Shown here in pieces: positions 9,060 to 18,067 of a DNA stretch of 64,000 bases (position 1 is the stretch's first letter; each line of letters starts with the position of its first letter). The DNA lies in the NCBI GenBank assembly GCA_038237805.1, contig JBBRYI010000001.1, forward strand, positions 1 to 64,000, written 5' to 3'. A program made the position numbers and the translations under genes. The notes under the pieces were generated by a model. That model was not told the origin of the DNA and ran no database searches. It saw only the letters and a program-made list of their open reading frames with translations. The stretch is from JBBQFI01 sp038237805. Its GTDB lineage: Bacteria; Verrucomicrobiota; Verrucomicrobiia; Chthoniobacterales; UBA10450.

Positions 9060-11105
9060 TTACGGCACGCTGGACCCAGAGCGTAATTTCACGAAACTAA
9101 TATCGGAAGCGTTGATAGAGCCGTTGACTACTACGTCTTCGCGAAAATTCGCGGCGCTAACTGCCGCGCCAGATTGCGTCTTGGTTTGCGAGACGTCTGT
9201 GGAATTCACGGTTTTATTTCCGTTAGTGTCGCCGCCCAGAATATTCAGGCTGAGGGCGGTGTCGGGTAATACCTGACTTAATGTGTCAGTTACACCACTC
9301 AGTGTTACCGTGATTTTCTGCACGTCCGCGACCCCCGTTAGATTCACCGTCATAGTGTTGGCGGAAAACGTCGGAGTGCCGGAAACGGTGCCGACGCCGG
9401 AAGTCACACCCGCGTTCCCGCTCACGACATTGTTGTCGAAAGTAAAAACAAGCGTGTGATTCCCACCGCTACTGCGGCATTCCACCGCAGGTTCACCCGT
9501 GAGTGGCATTGGAATATCGAAGGCGGTGGCGCCATGAATCTTGCGGGAAACGGCTGAGGTCAGGAGGAGATGATCGACGGCTGCCTTGATATCGAGGCGA
9601 CCGTATCCGTAGGCGTTGTTAGGCGAAACGGTTCCAACGCCGCAATTGTTTGAGAGAATGTGAACCGCGGAATCGTTGAGCACGGCTTCAGTGGCGGAGA
9701 TATCGTGACGGAGCGTCGGGCGGGCGGACCACAATAACGCGACCGCTCCGGCGACGTGCGGAGTGGCCATGGAAGTGCCACTGAGGTTGCCGTAGGAACT
9801 GGTGGAGGTGCGAGTGGACGAACGGACGTTTGTGCCTGGAGCCGTGAGATCGGGTTTGAGACGAGAGCTGCCATCAGATGTGACCGGGCCGCGGCTGCTG
9901 AATGAAGCGATTGTATCGGTGCCGTTGTTCAATGCCCCGATGGTGTAGGCGGCGTCATAGATTGATGGAGGATCGGAAACGGTGGAACACGTTGATCCCG
10001 AATTTCCCGCGGCGACCACCATCATGATTCCAGCCGCGCGCTGCGCTTCGACGCCGGCGTGCAAAGTGTTTGCAGAACAACCTTCGTCCGCGGGGCAAGT
10101 CCATGAATTGGTCGTAATGTCCGGCGCTTTACTTGAATCGCCCTGCGCAGGCGCGCCACCCACGGGATACGGCGCAATGAAAAATTCCATGCATTCGAGA
10201 TAGCTGGCCGGTGTGCCGGCGCCTTCATCCATATTGCGGCATCCAATCCATTTCGCGCCGGGAGCCATGCCTATCTGATTGTTAACGCCATCATCGCCCA
10301 CCGCCGTCCCCATGGTGTGAGTTCCGTGACCGTTGTCATCGCAAGGCTGCGCGGAGTCAGCGCCGCATGATCCGCCGCCGGAATGAATGCTATCGTGCCA
10401 GTTGTAATCATGGCTGGCCACAAGTCCGTTCCAGCCGCGATAGTGATTTTTCAGAGCATCGTGATCCCAACGGTATCCGGTATCCGCGCCAGCGACGACG
10501 ATCCCCTGCCCCGTGAAACCAAGCGCCCAAACTTCGGGCGCGCGGGTGTAACTAACGCCTGGCTCGACCGCCGTTATCGCATTCGGCTGCGACGATGACT
10601 CCGCCGCGGGAACAGGATTCTCGATATTCCGAATTCGCGGGTTGCCTTCGATTCGCAAAACATCCGGCCGTGCCGCCAACGCGGAAGCGATGTCCCGGTT
10701 CGCTTTCACCCAGATCAAATTAACGATGTAGAAGGAACGATGCTCGACGCGGTGATCGCGCAACCAACGTAAAATCGGTCGTTGCGTCGCTTGCGTTTTT
10801 GCCAACAACGCGTCCCGCACGTAGCGACCTTTTTCTGTTTTCGTCTTCAACTTGTTCGCGGCAGACAGATCAGTCTGATCGGTCAAGACAACGAGGAACT
10901 CCGCTTCCGCTCCATTCGCAGTCCGCTGCAACACCCACGGTGCGATTTTACCGAATACACTCTTTTGATCGGCGCCACCGAAGTCGTTCACCGCTCGCAA
11001 CGGCGTGATAGTTCCGACTAGGGCGATGATGGCGGCGGCGAAAAGTAGTGCGCAAAGAATCCACCGGAGCGGTCTGAGGGTGGAAACAATGTTCTTTGTT
11101 TTCAT
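9060..11105 (-). CDS. S8 family serine peptidase (subtilase) with dockerin-like tail
   Basis: 681 residues. N-terminal membrane/signal segment (WILCALLFAAAIIALVG), then an inhibitor-like propeptide region (about 60-170). The peptidase S8 domain shows the Asp motif VVAGADTGYRWDH, the His motif NGHGTHTMG, the oxyanion Asn in VVAAGNSG and the Ser motif GTSMATPHVAGA. The last 170 residues or so are the shared cassette (VSRKIHG, PAVECRSSGG, GDTNGNKTVNSTDV, VNGSINASDI, ending SVP). A secreted endopeptidase attached through the dockerin-like tail is the natural reading. Its tail is closer to that of the NHL-like gene at 12965 (shared SGVGTVSG and GVADVQKIT) than to the plus-strand copies. Confidence 0.9.
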   Translation of the reverse strand: MKTKNIVSTLRPLRWILCALLFAAAIIALVGTITPLRAVNDFGGADQKSVFGKIAPWVLQRTANGAEAEFLVVLTDQTDLSAANKLKTKTEKGRYVRDALLAKTQATQRPILRWLRDHRVEHRSFYIVNLIWVKANRDIASALAARPDVLRIEGNPRIRNIENPVPAAESSSQPNAITAVEPGVSYTRAPEVWALGFTGQGIVVAGADTGYRWDHDALKNHYRGWNGLVASHDYNWHDSIHSGGGSCGADSAQPCDDNGHGTHTMGTAVGDDGVNNQIGMAPGAKWIGCRNMDEGAGTPASYLECMEFFIAPYPVGGAPAQGDSSKAPDITTNSWTCPADEGCSANTLHAGVEAQRAAGIMMVVAAGNSGSTCSTVSDPPSIYDAAYTIGALNNGTDTIASFSSRGPVTSDGSSRLKPDLTAPGTNVRSSTRTSTSSYGNLSGTSMATPHVAGAVALLWSARPTLRHDISATEAVLNDSAVHILSNNCGVGTVSPNNAYGYGRLDIKAAVDHLLLTSAVSRKIHGATAFDIPMPLTGEPAVECRSSGGNHTLVFTFDNNVVSGNAGVTSGVGTVSGTPTFSANTMTVNLTGVADVQKITVTLSGVTDTLSQVLPDTALSLNILGGDTNGNKTVNSTDVSQTKTQSGAAVSAANFREDVVVNGSINASDISFVKLRSGSSVP

Positions 11106-11192
11106 AGAGTGCAGTCCCGTCTAGCGATCGCCAAAGTATACAACAAGGCTAATCCATCATAGAAGGGTTATGTAAAATCGCCCGGGCGAAAC

Positions 11193-12764
11193 TCAAAGGA
11201 GCTCCAATACTTTTTTCGCGGCATTGTGACCGGGAATACCACTGACAGCTCCGCCGCGTTGAGCACTCGAGCCGCAGAGGAAGACGTTTTCAAATTCTGT
11301 TTCGACGCCCCACGTGCCGACTTGATGTTTGGTCTGAGCGAAAGGAAACGAAGGGGCGTCTTGAAAAATGTTGCCATGATAAAGCCCTAACGAGTCTTCG
11401 ATGTCGACCGGGCTTTTGCTCTCGATGCAAAGACTTCCATCGCCCGCGACGGCGAGGCAATCTTCGAGAGGTTCCGCCAGCCAGCGGTTTAATCCTTCGA
11501 CAAATCTTTTCTCGGCCCGTTGTCGCATCGTTTTGTTATCGCGGGAAAACAAACTCCACGGTGTGTCGAGTCCGAAGAGCGTCATGGTGTGGAAACCTCT
11601 TTCGCGCAGGTCGGGCGAAAGGATGCTGTCGTCAGTAAGCGTGTGACAGTAAACCTCGCTCGGTAACTTGTTAGGCAACTGGCCCCGCGACGCTTCGCGA
11701 TAGCTGACGTTCATTTCCTCGTAGCCTTCATCGATGTGAAATGTGCCGCAAAACGCCTCGGTCTCTTGGTAGCGTTTTGCTTTTAGCTTCGGCAATCGGC
11801 GCAGGAGCATGTTGATCTTGAAGACCGAACCTTCATCCGTCGCATTTGGCTGATACGGTTTGCCGATAAACTTCGCGAGCACGTTGCGCCCAAAGTTCGC
11901 GAGAAGAAAACGCGCATCGACGGTTTGCGATTTGCCATCCAACTCAAATTCGACGCTGCGTGTTCCGTTGACATTCAGAGCGCCGAGAGTGACGCGCGTG
12001 AACATTTCGGCGCCGCTGCTGCGCGCCGCCTGTTCCAGTTCGCGTGCGACATGGCCCATGCCTCCGACAGGTACCTTCCATTCGCCAGTCTTGTTGCCGA
12101 TAAGGTGGTAAATGAAACAACGATTCTGCAATAGGGACGGATCGTGCGGATGCGTGAAGACACCGATCTTCCCGTCCGTTAAAACAAGGCCCCGCAGCAA
12201 ATCGTTTTTCAAATAGTATTCAATCGCGACGCCGAGCGGTTCTTCGGTCAAACTGCGCCAGGCTTCGCGATGCGTGTCATCCGCATCGAACCGTTTTCGA
12301 AAATCTTCTTTCGATGCGAGCGGCTCGAGCATCGTGTCCCAAACTTTCTCAGCAAAAATGCGCGACAGAGCGTAAAACTTCTTCAGTCGTTCGTGTTCGT
12401 TGTCGCTTCCGGTTAGATTGATGATCGATTGCCGGCTCACTTCTTCGGAGACGTTGCTCAGGAGCAGACCGTCATGCCGCCCGTCTTTCACGTAAGGTGT
12501 GAATGAAGCGGTCGCGCGGCGGCGCAGCTCGAGATTCAAGCCGAGATCGCGAACGATCCTCTCCGGGAACAGACTAACGAGATAGGAATATCGCGACAGG
12601 TACGCGTCGTAATCAGGAAATACTTTTTGCGATGTTGTCGCACCACCAATGTAGTCATTCTTCTCGAGCATCAGGACGCTTAATCCCGCACGCGTCAGGT
12701 AAGTCGCAGCGACAAGCCCATTGTGGCCGGCGCCGAGGATAACCACGTCGTATTTCGACTTCAT
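11193..12764 (-). CDS. FAD-dependent oxidoreductase, phytoene-desaturase-like
   Basis: 523 residues from the ATG that gives MKSKYDVVILGAGHNGLVAA; a longer frame upstream lacks family similarity. The N-terminus is a Rossmann dinucleotide-binding motif (GAGHNG) followed by the acidic end of strand 2 (LMLEKNDYIGGATTS). The C-terminus has the second FAD contact region (VFLCGSSAQRGGAVSGIPGHNAA). Overall it fits the NAD(P)/FAD oxidoreductase group near phytoene desaturase and PYROXD2. The substrate is unknown and no carotenoid genes are nearby. One CCTAACGAGT lies inside at 11386. Confidence 0.85.
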   Translation of the reverse strand: MKSKYDVVILGAGHNGLVAATYLTRAGLSVLMLEKNDYIGGATTSQKVFPDYDAYLSRYSYLVSLFPERIVRDLGLNLELRRRATASFTPYVKDGRHDGLLLSNVSEEVSRQSIINLTGSDNEHERLKKFYALSRIFAEKVWDTMLEPLASKEDFRKRFDADDTHREAWRSLTEEPLGVAIEYYLKNDLLRGLVLTDGKIGVFTHPHDPSLLQNRCFIYHLIGNKTGEWKVPVGGMGHVARELEQAARSSGAEMFTRVTLGALNVNGTRSVEFELDGKSQTVDARFLLANFGRNVLAKFIGKPYQPNATDEGSVFKINMLLRRLPKLKAKRYQETEAFCGTFHIDEGYEEMNVSYREASRGQLPNKLPSEVYCHTLTDDSILSPDLRERGFHTMTLFGLDTPWSLFSRDNKTMRQRAEKRFVEGLNRWLAEPLEDCLAVAGDGSLCIESKSPVDIEDSLGLYHGNIFQDAPSFPFAQTKHQVGTWGVETEFENVFLCGSSAQRGGAVSGIPGHNAAKKVLELL

Positions 12765-12862
12765 TTGATTTGGTCGTAACCGATTTATTGCGTCTTTGAG
12801 TTTACCAGATGCATTGAGTCGCGCACTCTTTGGATTGGGGAGCACAGACTGCCAGCCTGTCT

Positions 12863-12883
12863 GTCTCGGCAGCTTGCCGAGAC
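12863..12883. repeat. Short perfect hairpin
   Basis: GTCTCGGCA and TGCCGAGAC are perfectly paired around a 3-base loop in the gap 12765-12964. No T-run follows on either strand, so it looks more like an intergenic repeat than a terminator. Confidence 0.5.
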
Positions 12884-12964
12884 GCTGGTCCCATTTGAGA
12901 ATTCGCTGGCGACGAAAGTGTTGCCGGCAGCTGCGGGCTCACACCGCTTCCTCCCCAGAACGAG

Positions 12965-14315
12965 TTAGGGCACGCTAGATCCGGAGTGTAATTTTACCAG
13001 AGACACATCGGAGGAATTGATTGAATTGCTCGCGTTTATGTCCTCGCGGAAGTTCATGGCAGTCACCGCCAGACCGGACTGGCCTTTCGTTTGCGAGACG
13101 TCTGAAGAATTTACGATCTTGTTCCCCGTGGTATCACCAATGAGCATGTTCGCGCTCACTGCGATGCTCGGTAAACCCTGACCAAACTTATCTGTCACAG
13201 CGTGCAAAGTGAGCGTGATCTTCTGCACATCGGCGACGCCAGTAAGCTGAACGCTCATCGTGTTGCCCGAGAAGATGGGACTTCCCGAAACGCTTCCCAC
13301 ACCGCTGGTCAAGCCCGCGCTGCCGCTCACCACGCTATTGTTGAACGTAAAGGAGAAGATAAAGTTCTGAGTATCGCCTCCAGTCCGGCACTCGACGCCA
13401 GGTTCGCCAGTGATCGGCAATTCAATATCAAAGGTTACCATGCCACCGTGTCTTTTGCGCGAAAACGCGTTCACAAGCTGGAGCGGATGCGGCAAGACAT
13501 CGATGCCATACGGTTCATGCAACCCTGTGACGAGCGAGGCGTTCACCGTCGCGCCCGCGGTAGTATATTTGCCGATCCTCCCCATGGTCGAGGAAGGACG
13601 GCTCGCGACGAACAGATTCCCTCCGGACACAGCGATCGCTGTTGGGTCAGTCAACCCCGAAATGAGCGAGGCATTCACCGTCGCGCCCGAAGTGGTGTAT
13701 TTGCCAATCGTCCCGGTGCCAGCACTGCCGTTGCTATTATTTGTCACAAACAGATCAGTTCCAGACACGGCGATCCCGTATGGAAAGTTCAACCCCGAGA
13801 TGAGTGAGGCATTCACCGTCGCCCCCGAAGTGGTGTATTTGCCAATGGTACCGTTGCCAGCGTTCGCGACAAACAGATACCCGTCAGAGACCGCGACGTG
13901 AGCAGGGGTACTTAATCCTGACTGCGGAACAAGCGAGGCATTTACCGTCGCCCCTGAAGTGGTGTATTTGCCAATCGTTTCACTCCCAAGGTTTGACAAA
14001 CAGATTGGTGCCAGACACCGCGATGCCTGAGGGGAAATTCAAACCCATAACCAACGCGGCGTTCACCGTCGCCCCTGCGGTCGTATATTCGCCAATCGTT
14101 CCGTTGCCGTTGTTCGAAACAAATAGATTCGTGCCGGACACCGCGATGCCAAACGGATGATTCAACCCTGTCACAAGCGCGGCATTCACGGTCGCACCCG
14201 AGGTAGCGTATTCGCCAATCGAGTTGTCGGAAAAACTTGTGACGAAGATTTGTCCGTAAGCGGTTCCGAGTAGGGACCACAGCGCCACTGCGGCGGCAGC
14301 GACGAGAAGAAACAC
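12965..14315 (-). pseudogene. NHL-like propeller protein with dockerin-like tail, frameshifted
   Basis: Two frames join into one protein. The first (14315-13980) starts at GTG with a hydrophobic leader (VFLLVAAAAVALWSLLG) and two repeats GTIGEYTTAGATVNAALV, SGTNLFVSNNGN. It breaks at NLFV near 13997, and the next frame continues SNLGSETIGKYTTSGATVNA with four more repeats and the shared cassette (FSRKRHG, PGVECRTGG, GDTTGNKIVNSSDV, NSINSSDV, ending SVP). Inserting one base restores the expected NLFVSN. A second lost base near 14316 may have cut off a leader beginning MKTNSTSYPQPRL at 14365. Either a recent pseudogene or assembly error; the protein would be a secreted propeller of unknown function. 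Confidence 0.75.
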
Positions 14316-14478
14316 GAGCGGTCACATAACCGCGGCTGTGGATAGGATGTGCTGTTTGTTTTCATAGAGGGCACGCCGCTAATCATGACATGCCGGCCCA
14401 TTGGACATCACAGATGTTACGGATTTGCACGTCTCTCCGGTTCCCTCCGTAGAAAAATAACCGCAAACAATTCACTCG

Positions 14479-15591
14479 TTAGGGGGTTTCGATGAGCTCT
14501 AACGTTTCTCGTGGGAAATTCCGCGTTCCGTTACTAGATAAACCGCAAAACTTCCGAGCCAATGTCCGCCCTCGTAATGTTCGCCGGTCACGACCAGCGC
14601 ACCGATGCGCTTCGGCTGCCGCGGCAAGCGCGGCCCGACGCGTATCCTTCGCCGGGAGACCGGAGATGATCCCTTCGAGCATCCAAGCGCGGCTCAGATT
14701 TAATCCATCGAGATGCGCGAGCTTTGGATCGCTGGGATCGGGCGAAATGGCGACGGGCAGCCAGTCACCATTTCCTTTCGTCGGTAGCTGCGGCATGAAG
14801 TCATGCAGCCACCTGGCAAATCGATCCGTCGAAAGCACGCGACGCATTACGTCTGCTTCAGCCAGACACGGTGAAAGAAAATCCTCGCCGGACGGTTCGA
14901 ATGCCAGCGGACAATTTTTGTCGGCGAGAAAAAATTGGCGTGCCTTTTCGGCGAGCATGTCGCCGAAACGCTTATCGTCCACGCCGCGCGCGTAATCGAG
15001 CATGAGACCAAGCGCAAAAGCGGTCTGGTCATGTTCGCCGATTCGAACCGGATAAGACAATTTCGGCAACCACACTTTCAATCTTTCGAGTGCGGCCTCT
15101 TCGAGCGGATGGAGGTTGGCCAGCATCTCGCGCGTTTCGGGATCGCCCCACTCGCGCAGTTCCGCGATCAACTGCAGCAGCCAGGCGAGCCCGTAGGGAC
15201 GCTCAAAGCTATCGCGCCCTTCTCCACGCAGATAAATTGCTTCTTGTTTGAGATGATCTGCACTCAGACTCTTACGCAACGCATCGCGCGCTGGGGCGAC
15301 AAACGGCGCATCCGGAGATTTTCGCACCAGCCTAACGAGTAGCCAATGCCCGTGCACCGATGAATGCCAATCGTAGCAACCGCAAAAGGCCGGCGTGAGT
15401 CTGCGCGGAGGAGCGACGTCCGCGTCGCTGTTCAGGACATGGCTTATATGGTTCGGAAACTCTTTATTGATGCAAGCAAGCGCCAGCTTGGCGAAACGCG
15501 CCGCCGCGGCGGCATCGAAGTCCGGTTCAACATTTTCCGCCGTGAGATTGAAAGCCGGAAACAGCACAAAAGCGCAAAGCAACGTTTTCAT
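14479..15591 (-). CDS. DUF2891 family protein, C-terminus frameshifted
   Basis: 370 residues from MKTLLCAFVLFPAFNLTA, a signal peptide; longer frames upstream run antisense to the next gene. Family-like features: CGCYDWHSSVHGHWLLVRL near residue 70, RPYGLAWLLQL, GEHDQTAFALGLMLDYAR and DGLNLSRAWMLEGI. After AAAEAHR the frame used here ends in an unrelated tail, while the neighbouring frame encodes VTGEHYEGGHWLGSFAVYL and stops at 14499, which is the tail expected for the family. So a single-base shift lies near 14595. The present stop TAA is part of a dispersed motif copy (14474-14483). The molecular function of DUF2891 is unknown to me. Confidence 0.75.
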   Translation of the reverse strand: MKTLLCAFVLFPAFNLTAENVEPDFDAAAAARFAKLALACINKEFPNHISHVLNSDADVAPPRRLTPAFCGCYDWHSSVHGHWLLVRLVRKSPDAPFVAPARDALRKSLSADHLKQEAIYLRGEGRDSFERPYGLAWLLQLIAELREWGDPETREMLANLHPLEEAALERLKVWLPKLSYPVRIGEHDQTAFALGLMLDYARGVDDKRFGDMLAEKARQFFLADKNCPLAFEPSGEDFLSPCLAEADVMRRVLSTDRFARWLHDFMPQLPTKGNGDWLPVAISPDPSDPKLAHLDGLNLSRAWMLEGIISGLPAKDTRRAALAAAAEAHRCAGRDRRTLRGRTLARKFCGLSSNGTRNFPRETLELIETP

Positions 15592-15687
15592 CCTGGACTG
15601 ATTGTTATTTGAACGGCGACACGATCGCACGCGCAAACATAAACGGTTTTGTTGATCGGAATGGCATGGGAGCGGAAGGTTTGAGCA

Positions 15688-16578
15688 ATGATTATTTTCC
15701 ACGATCCCCGCTGCACAGAATATGCGATGCCCGGTCACCCGGAACGACCGGCGAGAATCCTGACGAGCGCACCGCTGTTGAAGGAGCGCCACGAAGATTG
15801 GGAGTGGCGTCTCCCCAATCCGGCTAACGAGGAAATGCTTTTGCGTGGTCACTCGGCGCAACATTTCGCCCGCGTCCGCACCGCGGCGGATGATTTCGAT
15901 GTCGATACTCCAGCGCATCCGAAGATTTACGATCACGCACTGCGTGCCGCGGGCGCTGCGGTTGATGTTTCGCGAGAAGCACTCAAAGGAAGTACGGCCT
16001 TCAGTCTGATGCGACCGCCAGGACATCATGCCACGCGCGATCGAGCGATGGGCTTTTGCTACTTCAGTAATCTCGCAATCGCTGCGCTTGATGCCTTGGC
16101 GAACGGTGCCGAACGCGTCGCGATCTGGGATTTTGATGCGCATCACGGTAATGGCACGGAGGCGATCGTTGCGCACAATTCCAGAATCGCGTTTGCGTCG
16201 ATTCACCAATTTCCCGCGTATCCGGGAACCGGCGAGCGTTCCTTTGACGACATCCACAACTTTCCTATCGCCCCGTACACACCGCGCGCCGAGCACATGC
16301 GTGAAGTCGAGCGCGCGTTGCAAACACTGCTCGATTTTAAACCTAAGCTGCTTCTCGTCTCCGCGGGGTTTGATGCTTATTCAGGCGATCCCTTAGTGCA
16401 GATGAGCTTGGAAGCGGAAGACTTTGGAACGTTCGGGAAATGGTTGCGGGAATGTGATGTTCCGGGTGGTGCAATCCTCGAAGGTGGCTACAGCGATGAA
16501 TTACCCGAATTGATCGATGCCTTTCTCAACGGTTGGGAAAATCCAGCCGCGGATAGCGGCGGACACGAACCTCCGTGA
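15688..16578 (+). CDS. Histone deacetylase / acetoin-utilisation family protein
   Basis: 296 residues. Shows the HDAC superfamily signatures: HPERPARI near the start, RPPGHHAT (active-site His pair), FCYFSNLAIAA, the zinc-binding DFDAHHGNGT, and SAGFDAY (third metal ligand). Bacterial members are zinc amidohydrolases acting on acetylated lysine or polyamines; the substrate here is unknown. Length is typical for single-domain bacterial members. It is divergent from the DUF2891 gene, with about 96 bases between the two starts. Confidence 0.92.
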   Translation: MIIFHDPRCTEYAMPGHPERPARILTSAPLLKERHEDWEWRLPNPANEEMLLRGHSAQHFARVRTAADDFDVDTPAHPKIYDHALRAAGAAVDVSREALKGSTAFSLMRPPGHHATRDRAMGFCYFSNLAIAALDALANGAERVAIWDFDAHHGNGTEAIVAHNSRIAFASIHQFPAYPGTGERSFDDIHNFPIAPYTPRAEHMREVERALQTLLDFKPKLLLVSAGFDAYSGDPLVQMSLEAEDFGTFGKWLRECDVPGGAILEGGYSDELPELIDAFLNGWENPAADSGGHEPP

Positions 16579-16635
16579 AAATTCGTGTTCACCGGTGGCG
16601 ATTTTTCTTCTCTTAGTGAATAGTGCGCGACATCG

Positions 16636-16709
16636 CGGGCCGTAGCACAGCTTGGTAGTGCGCTTGAATGGGGTTCAAGAGGTCGTGGGTTCGAATCCCG
16701 CCGGCCCGA
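16636..16709 (+). tRNA. tRNA-Pro (anticodon GGG)
   Basis: Acceptor CGGGCCG pairs with CGGCCCG, discriminator A. The anticodon stem CTTGA/TCAAG encloses the loop ATGGGGT, giving anticodon GGG after the conserved T33. The T arm is GTGGG-TTCGAAT-CCCGC. CCA is not encoded. Confidence 0.93.
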
Positions 16710-16722
16710 TTTAAGAATAATT

Positions 16723-16798
16723 CACCACCGAGTCACAGAGCATACAGAGGAAGAGTTTATTTTGTCTTTTCTCTGTGATCTTTGTGTCTCTGTGGTGC
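16723..16798. repeat. Imperfect inverted repeat of the CACAGAG type after tRNA-Pro
   Basis: Left arm begins CACCACCGAGTCACAGAG (16723) and right arm ends CTCTGTGGTG (to 16796). The arms are imperfectly complementary over about 30 bases. Similar ACAGAG-rich inverted repeats are scattered between genes in many environmental genomes. It may also fold as a hairpin after the tRNA. Confidence 0.55.
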
Positions 16799-16849
16799 TT
16801 CTCCGGTCCGATTGCTACAATGAATGTTAAGCATTAACCTGCGCGCCTT

Positions 16850-17971
16850 ATGTTGAGCGCCGGAATCGTCGGACTCCCGAACGTCGGAAAATCGACGCTG
16901 TTCAATGCGGTCACGCGCACGCGCAAGGCCCAGGCTGCTAATTATCCCTTCTGCACAATCGATCCCAATCTCGGTGTGGTCACTGTGCCCGATCAGCGTC
17001 TCGACGCGCTGGCGAAGTTATCGCATTCGCAAAAAATTATTCCGGCGGCGATTGAGTTTGTCGACATCGCCGGCTTGGTCAAAGGCGCGAGTGCGGGCGA
17101 AGGGCTTGGGAATCAATTCCTCAGTCACATTCGGGAAGTGAACGCGATCGTGCAGGTCGTGCGCTGTTTCGAAAACGCCGATATCCATCACGTCAGCGGG
17201 ACAATTGATCCAATCCGCGACATCGAAGTCGTCAACACCGAGCTTGTGCTCGCTGATCTCGCGTCGCTGCAGAAGCGTCACGACCGTTTGCAGAAAGAAG
17301 TGCGCGCAGGATCGAAAGCGGCCAAAGCAGAGAGCGTCCTCATGGAGAAATTGCTGCCGCATCTCAACGCCGGAAAACCAGCCATTACATTTGAGATGAC
17401 GCCGGAAGAAAAAATCATCGCGCGCGATTTTTTCCTGCTCACGTCAAAGCCAACATTGTTCGCGTGCAATGTTGCAGAATCAGATCTGGCCGCGATTTCC
17501 AAAGGCGATGACTCGCCTGCGGGAAAGCACGTGAGGTCGATTGAAGAGTACGCTCGAAATCATTTCGCAACCGAAGCCGTAGTGATCAGTGCGCAAATCG
17601 AGAGCGAGCTGGTCGACTTAAGCGAAGAGGAAGCGCACGATTACCTGCGCGACCTCGGCGTTACGGGCAGCGGAGTCAGTGCATTGATTCGCGCGGTGTA
17701 TCATTTGCTTGGCCTGCGAACTTACCTAACGACTGGCGAGAAAGAGACGCGCGCCTGGACGATCCATGAAGGAGATAAGGCGCCCGCCGCGGCCGGCGTC
17801 ATTCATTCCGATTTCGAGCGCGGCTTCATCGCAGCCGAAACGGTGCATTACGACGATCTCGTCTCGTTAGGCTCTTTTGCCAAAGCGCGCGAAGCCGGCA
17901 AGCTGCGGATCGAAGGCAAAGAATATGTCGTGCGAGATGGTGACGTCGTAGAATTTCGTTTCAACGTTTGA
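16850..17971 (+). CDS. ychF: Redox-regulated ATPase YchF
   Basis: 373 residues, the usual length. Obg-like P-loop NTPase: G1 GLPNVGKSTLFNA, switch region with NYPFCTIDPNLG, G3 VDIAGLVKGASAGEGLGNQF, and NVAESD in the place of the usual NKxD, which fits the ATP preference of this family. A C-terminal TGS domain (LRTYLTTGEKETRAWTI through GDVVEFRFNV) is present. Known role: ribosome-associated ATPase linked to stress and translation. Two dispersed motif copies lie in the gene (17725 and 17864). Confidence 0.97.
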   Translation: MLSAGIVGLPNVGKSTLFNAVTRTRKAQAANYPFCTIDPNLGVVTVPDQRLDALAKLSHSQKIIPAAIEFVDIAGLVKGASAGEGLGNQFLSHIREVNAIVQVVRCFENADIHHVSGTIDPIRDIEVVNTELVLADLASLQKRHDRLQKEVRAGSKAAKAESVLMEKLLPHLNAGKPAITFEMTPEEKIIARDFFLLTSKPTLFACNVAESDLAAISKGDDSPAGKHVRSIEEYARNHFATEAVVISAQIESELVDLSEEEAHDYLRDLGVTGSGVSALIRAVYHLLGLRTYLTTGEKETRAWTIHEGDKAPAAAGVIHSDFERGFIAAETVHYDDLVSLGSFAKAREAGKLRIEGKEYVVRDGDVVEFRFNV

Positions 17972-17979
17972 TTTCTTTA

Positions 17980-18067
17980 ATGTGGGAGCGGCCTCAGTGC
18001 CGCGAGCTTTAAAGTGGAAGCATCCCGCGAGCCCGTGTTCGTCGGGACACTGAGGTCCCTCCCACAT
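17980..18067. repeat. Long inverted repeat between convergent ychF and zinc-ribbon gene
   Basis: Left arm ATGTGGGAGCGGCCTCAGTG (17980-17999) pairs imperfectly with the right arm CACTGAGGTCCCTCCCACAT (18048-18067). It fills the space between two converging genes and touches the stop codon at 18068. It may act as a two-way terminator or be a dispersed palindromic element. Confidence 0.6.

Noticed and set aside
3..14365. Cellulosome
   Set aside because: Dockerin-like tails are present, but no cohesin scaffold or glycoside hydrolases are in this region.
15592..16323. N-terminal extension of the DUF2891 frame
   Set aside because: It runs antisense through the histone-deacetylase-like gene, which has clear family motifs; the signal-peptide ATG at 15591 is the sensible start.
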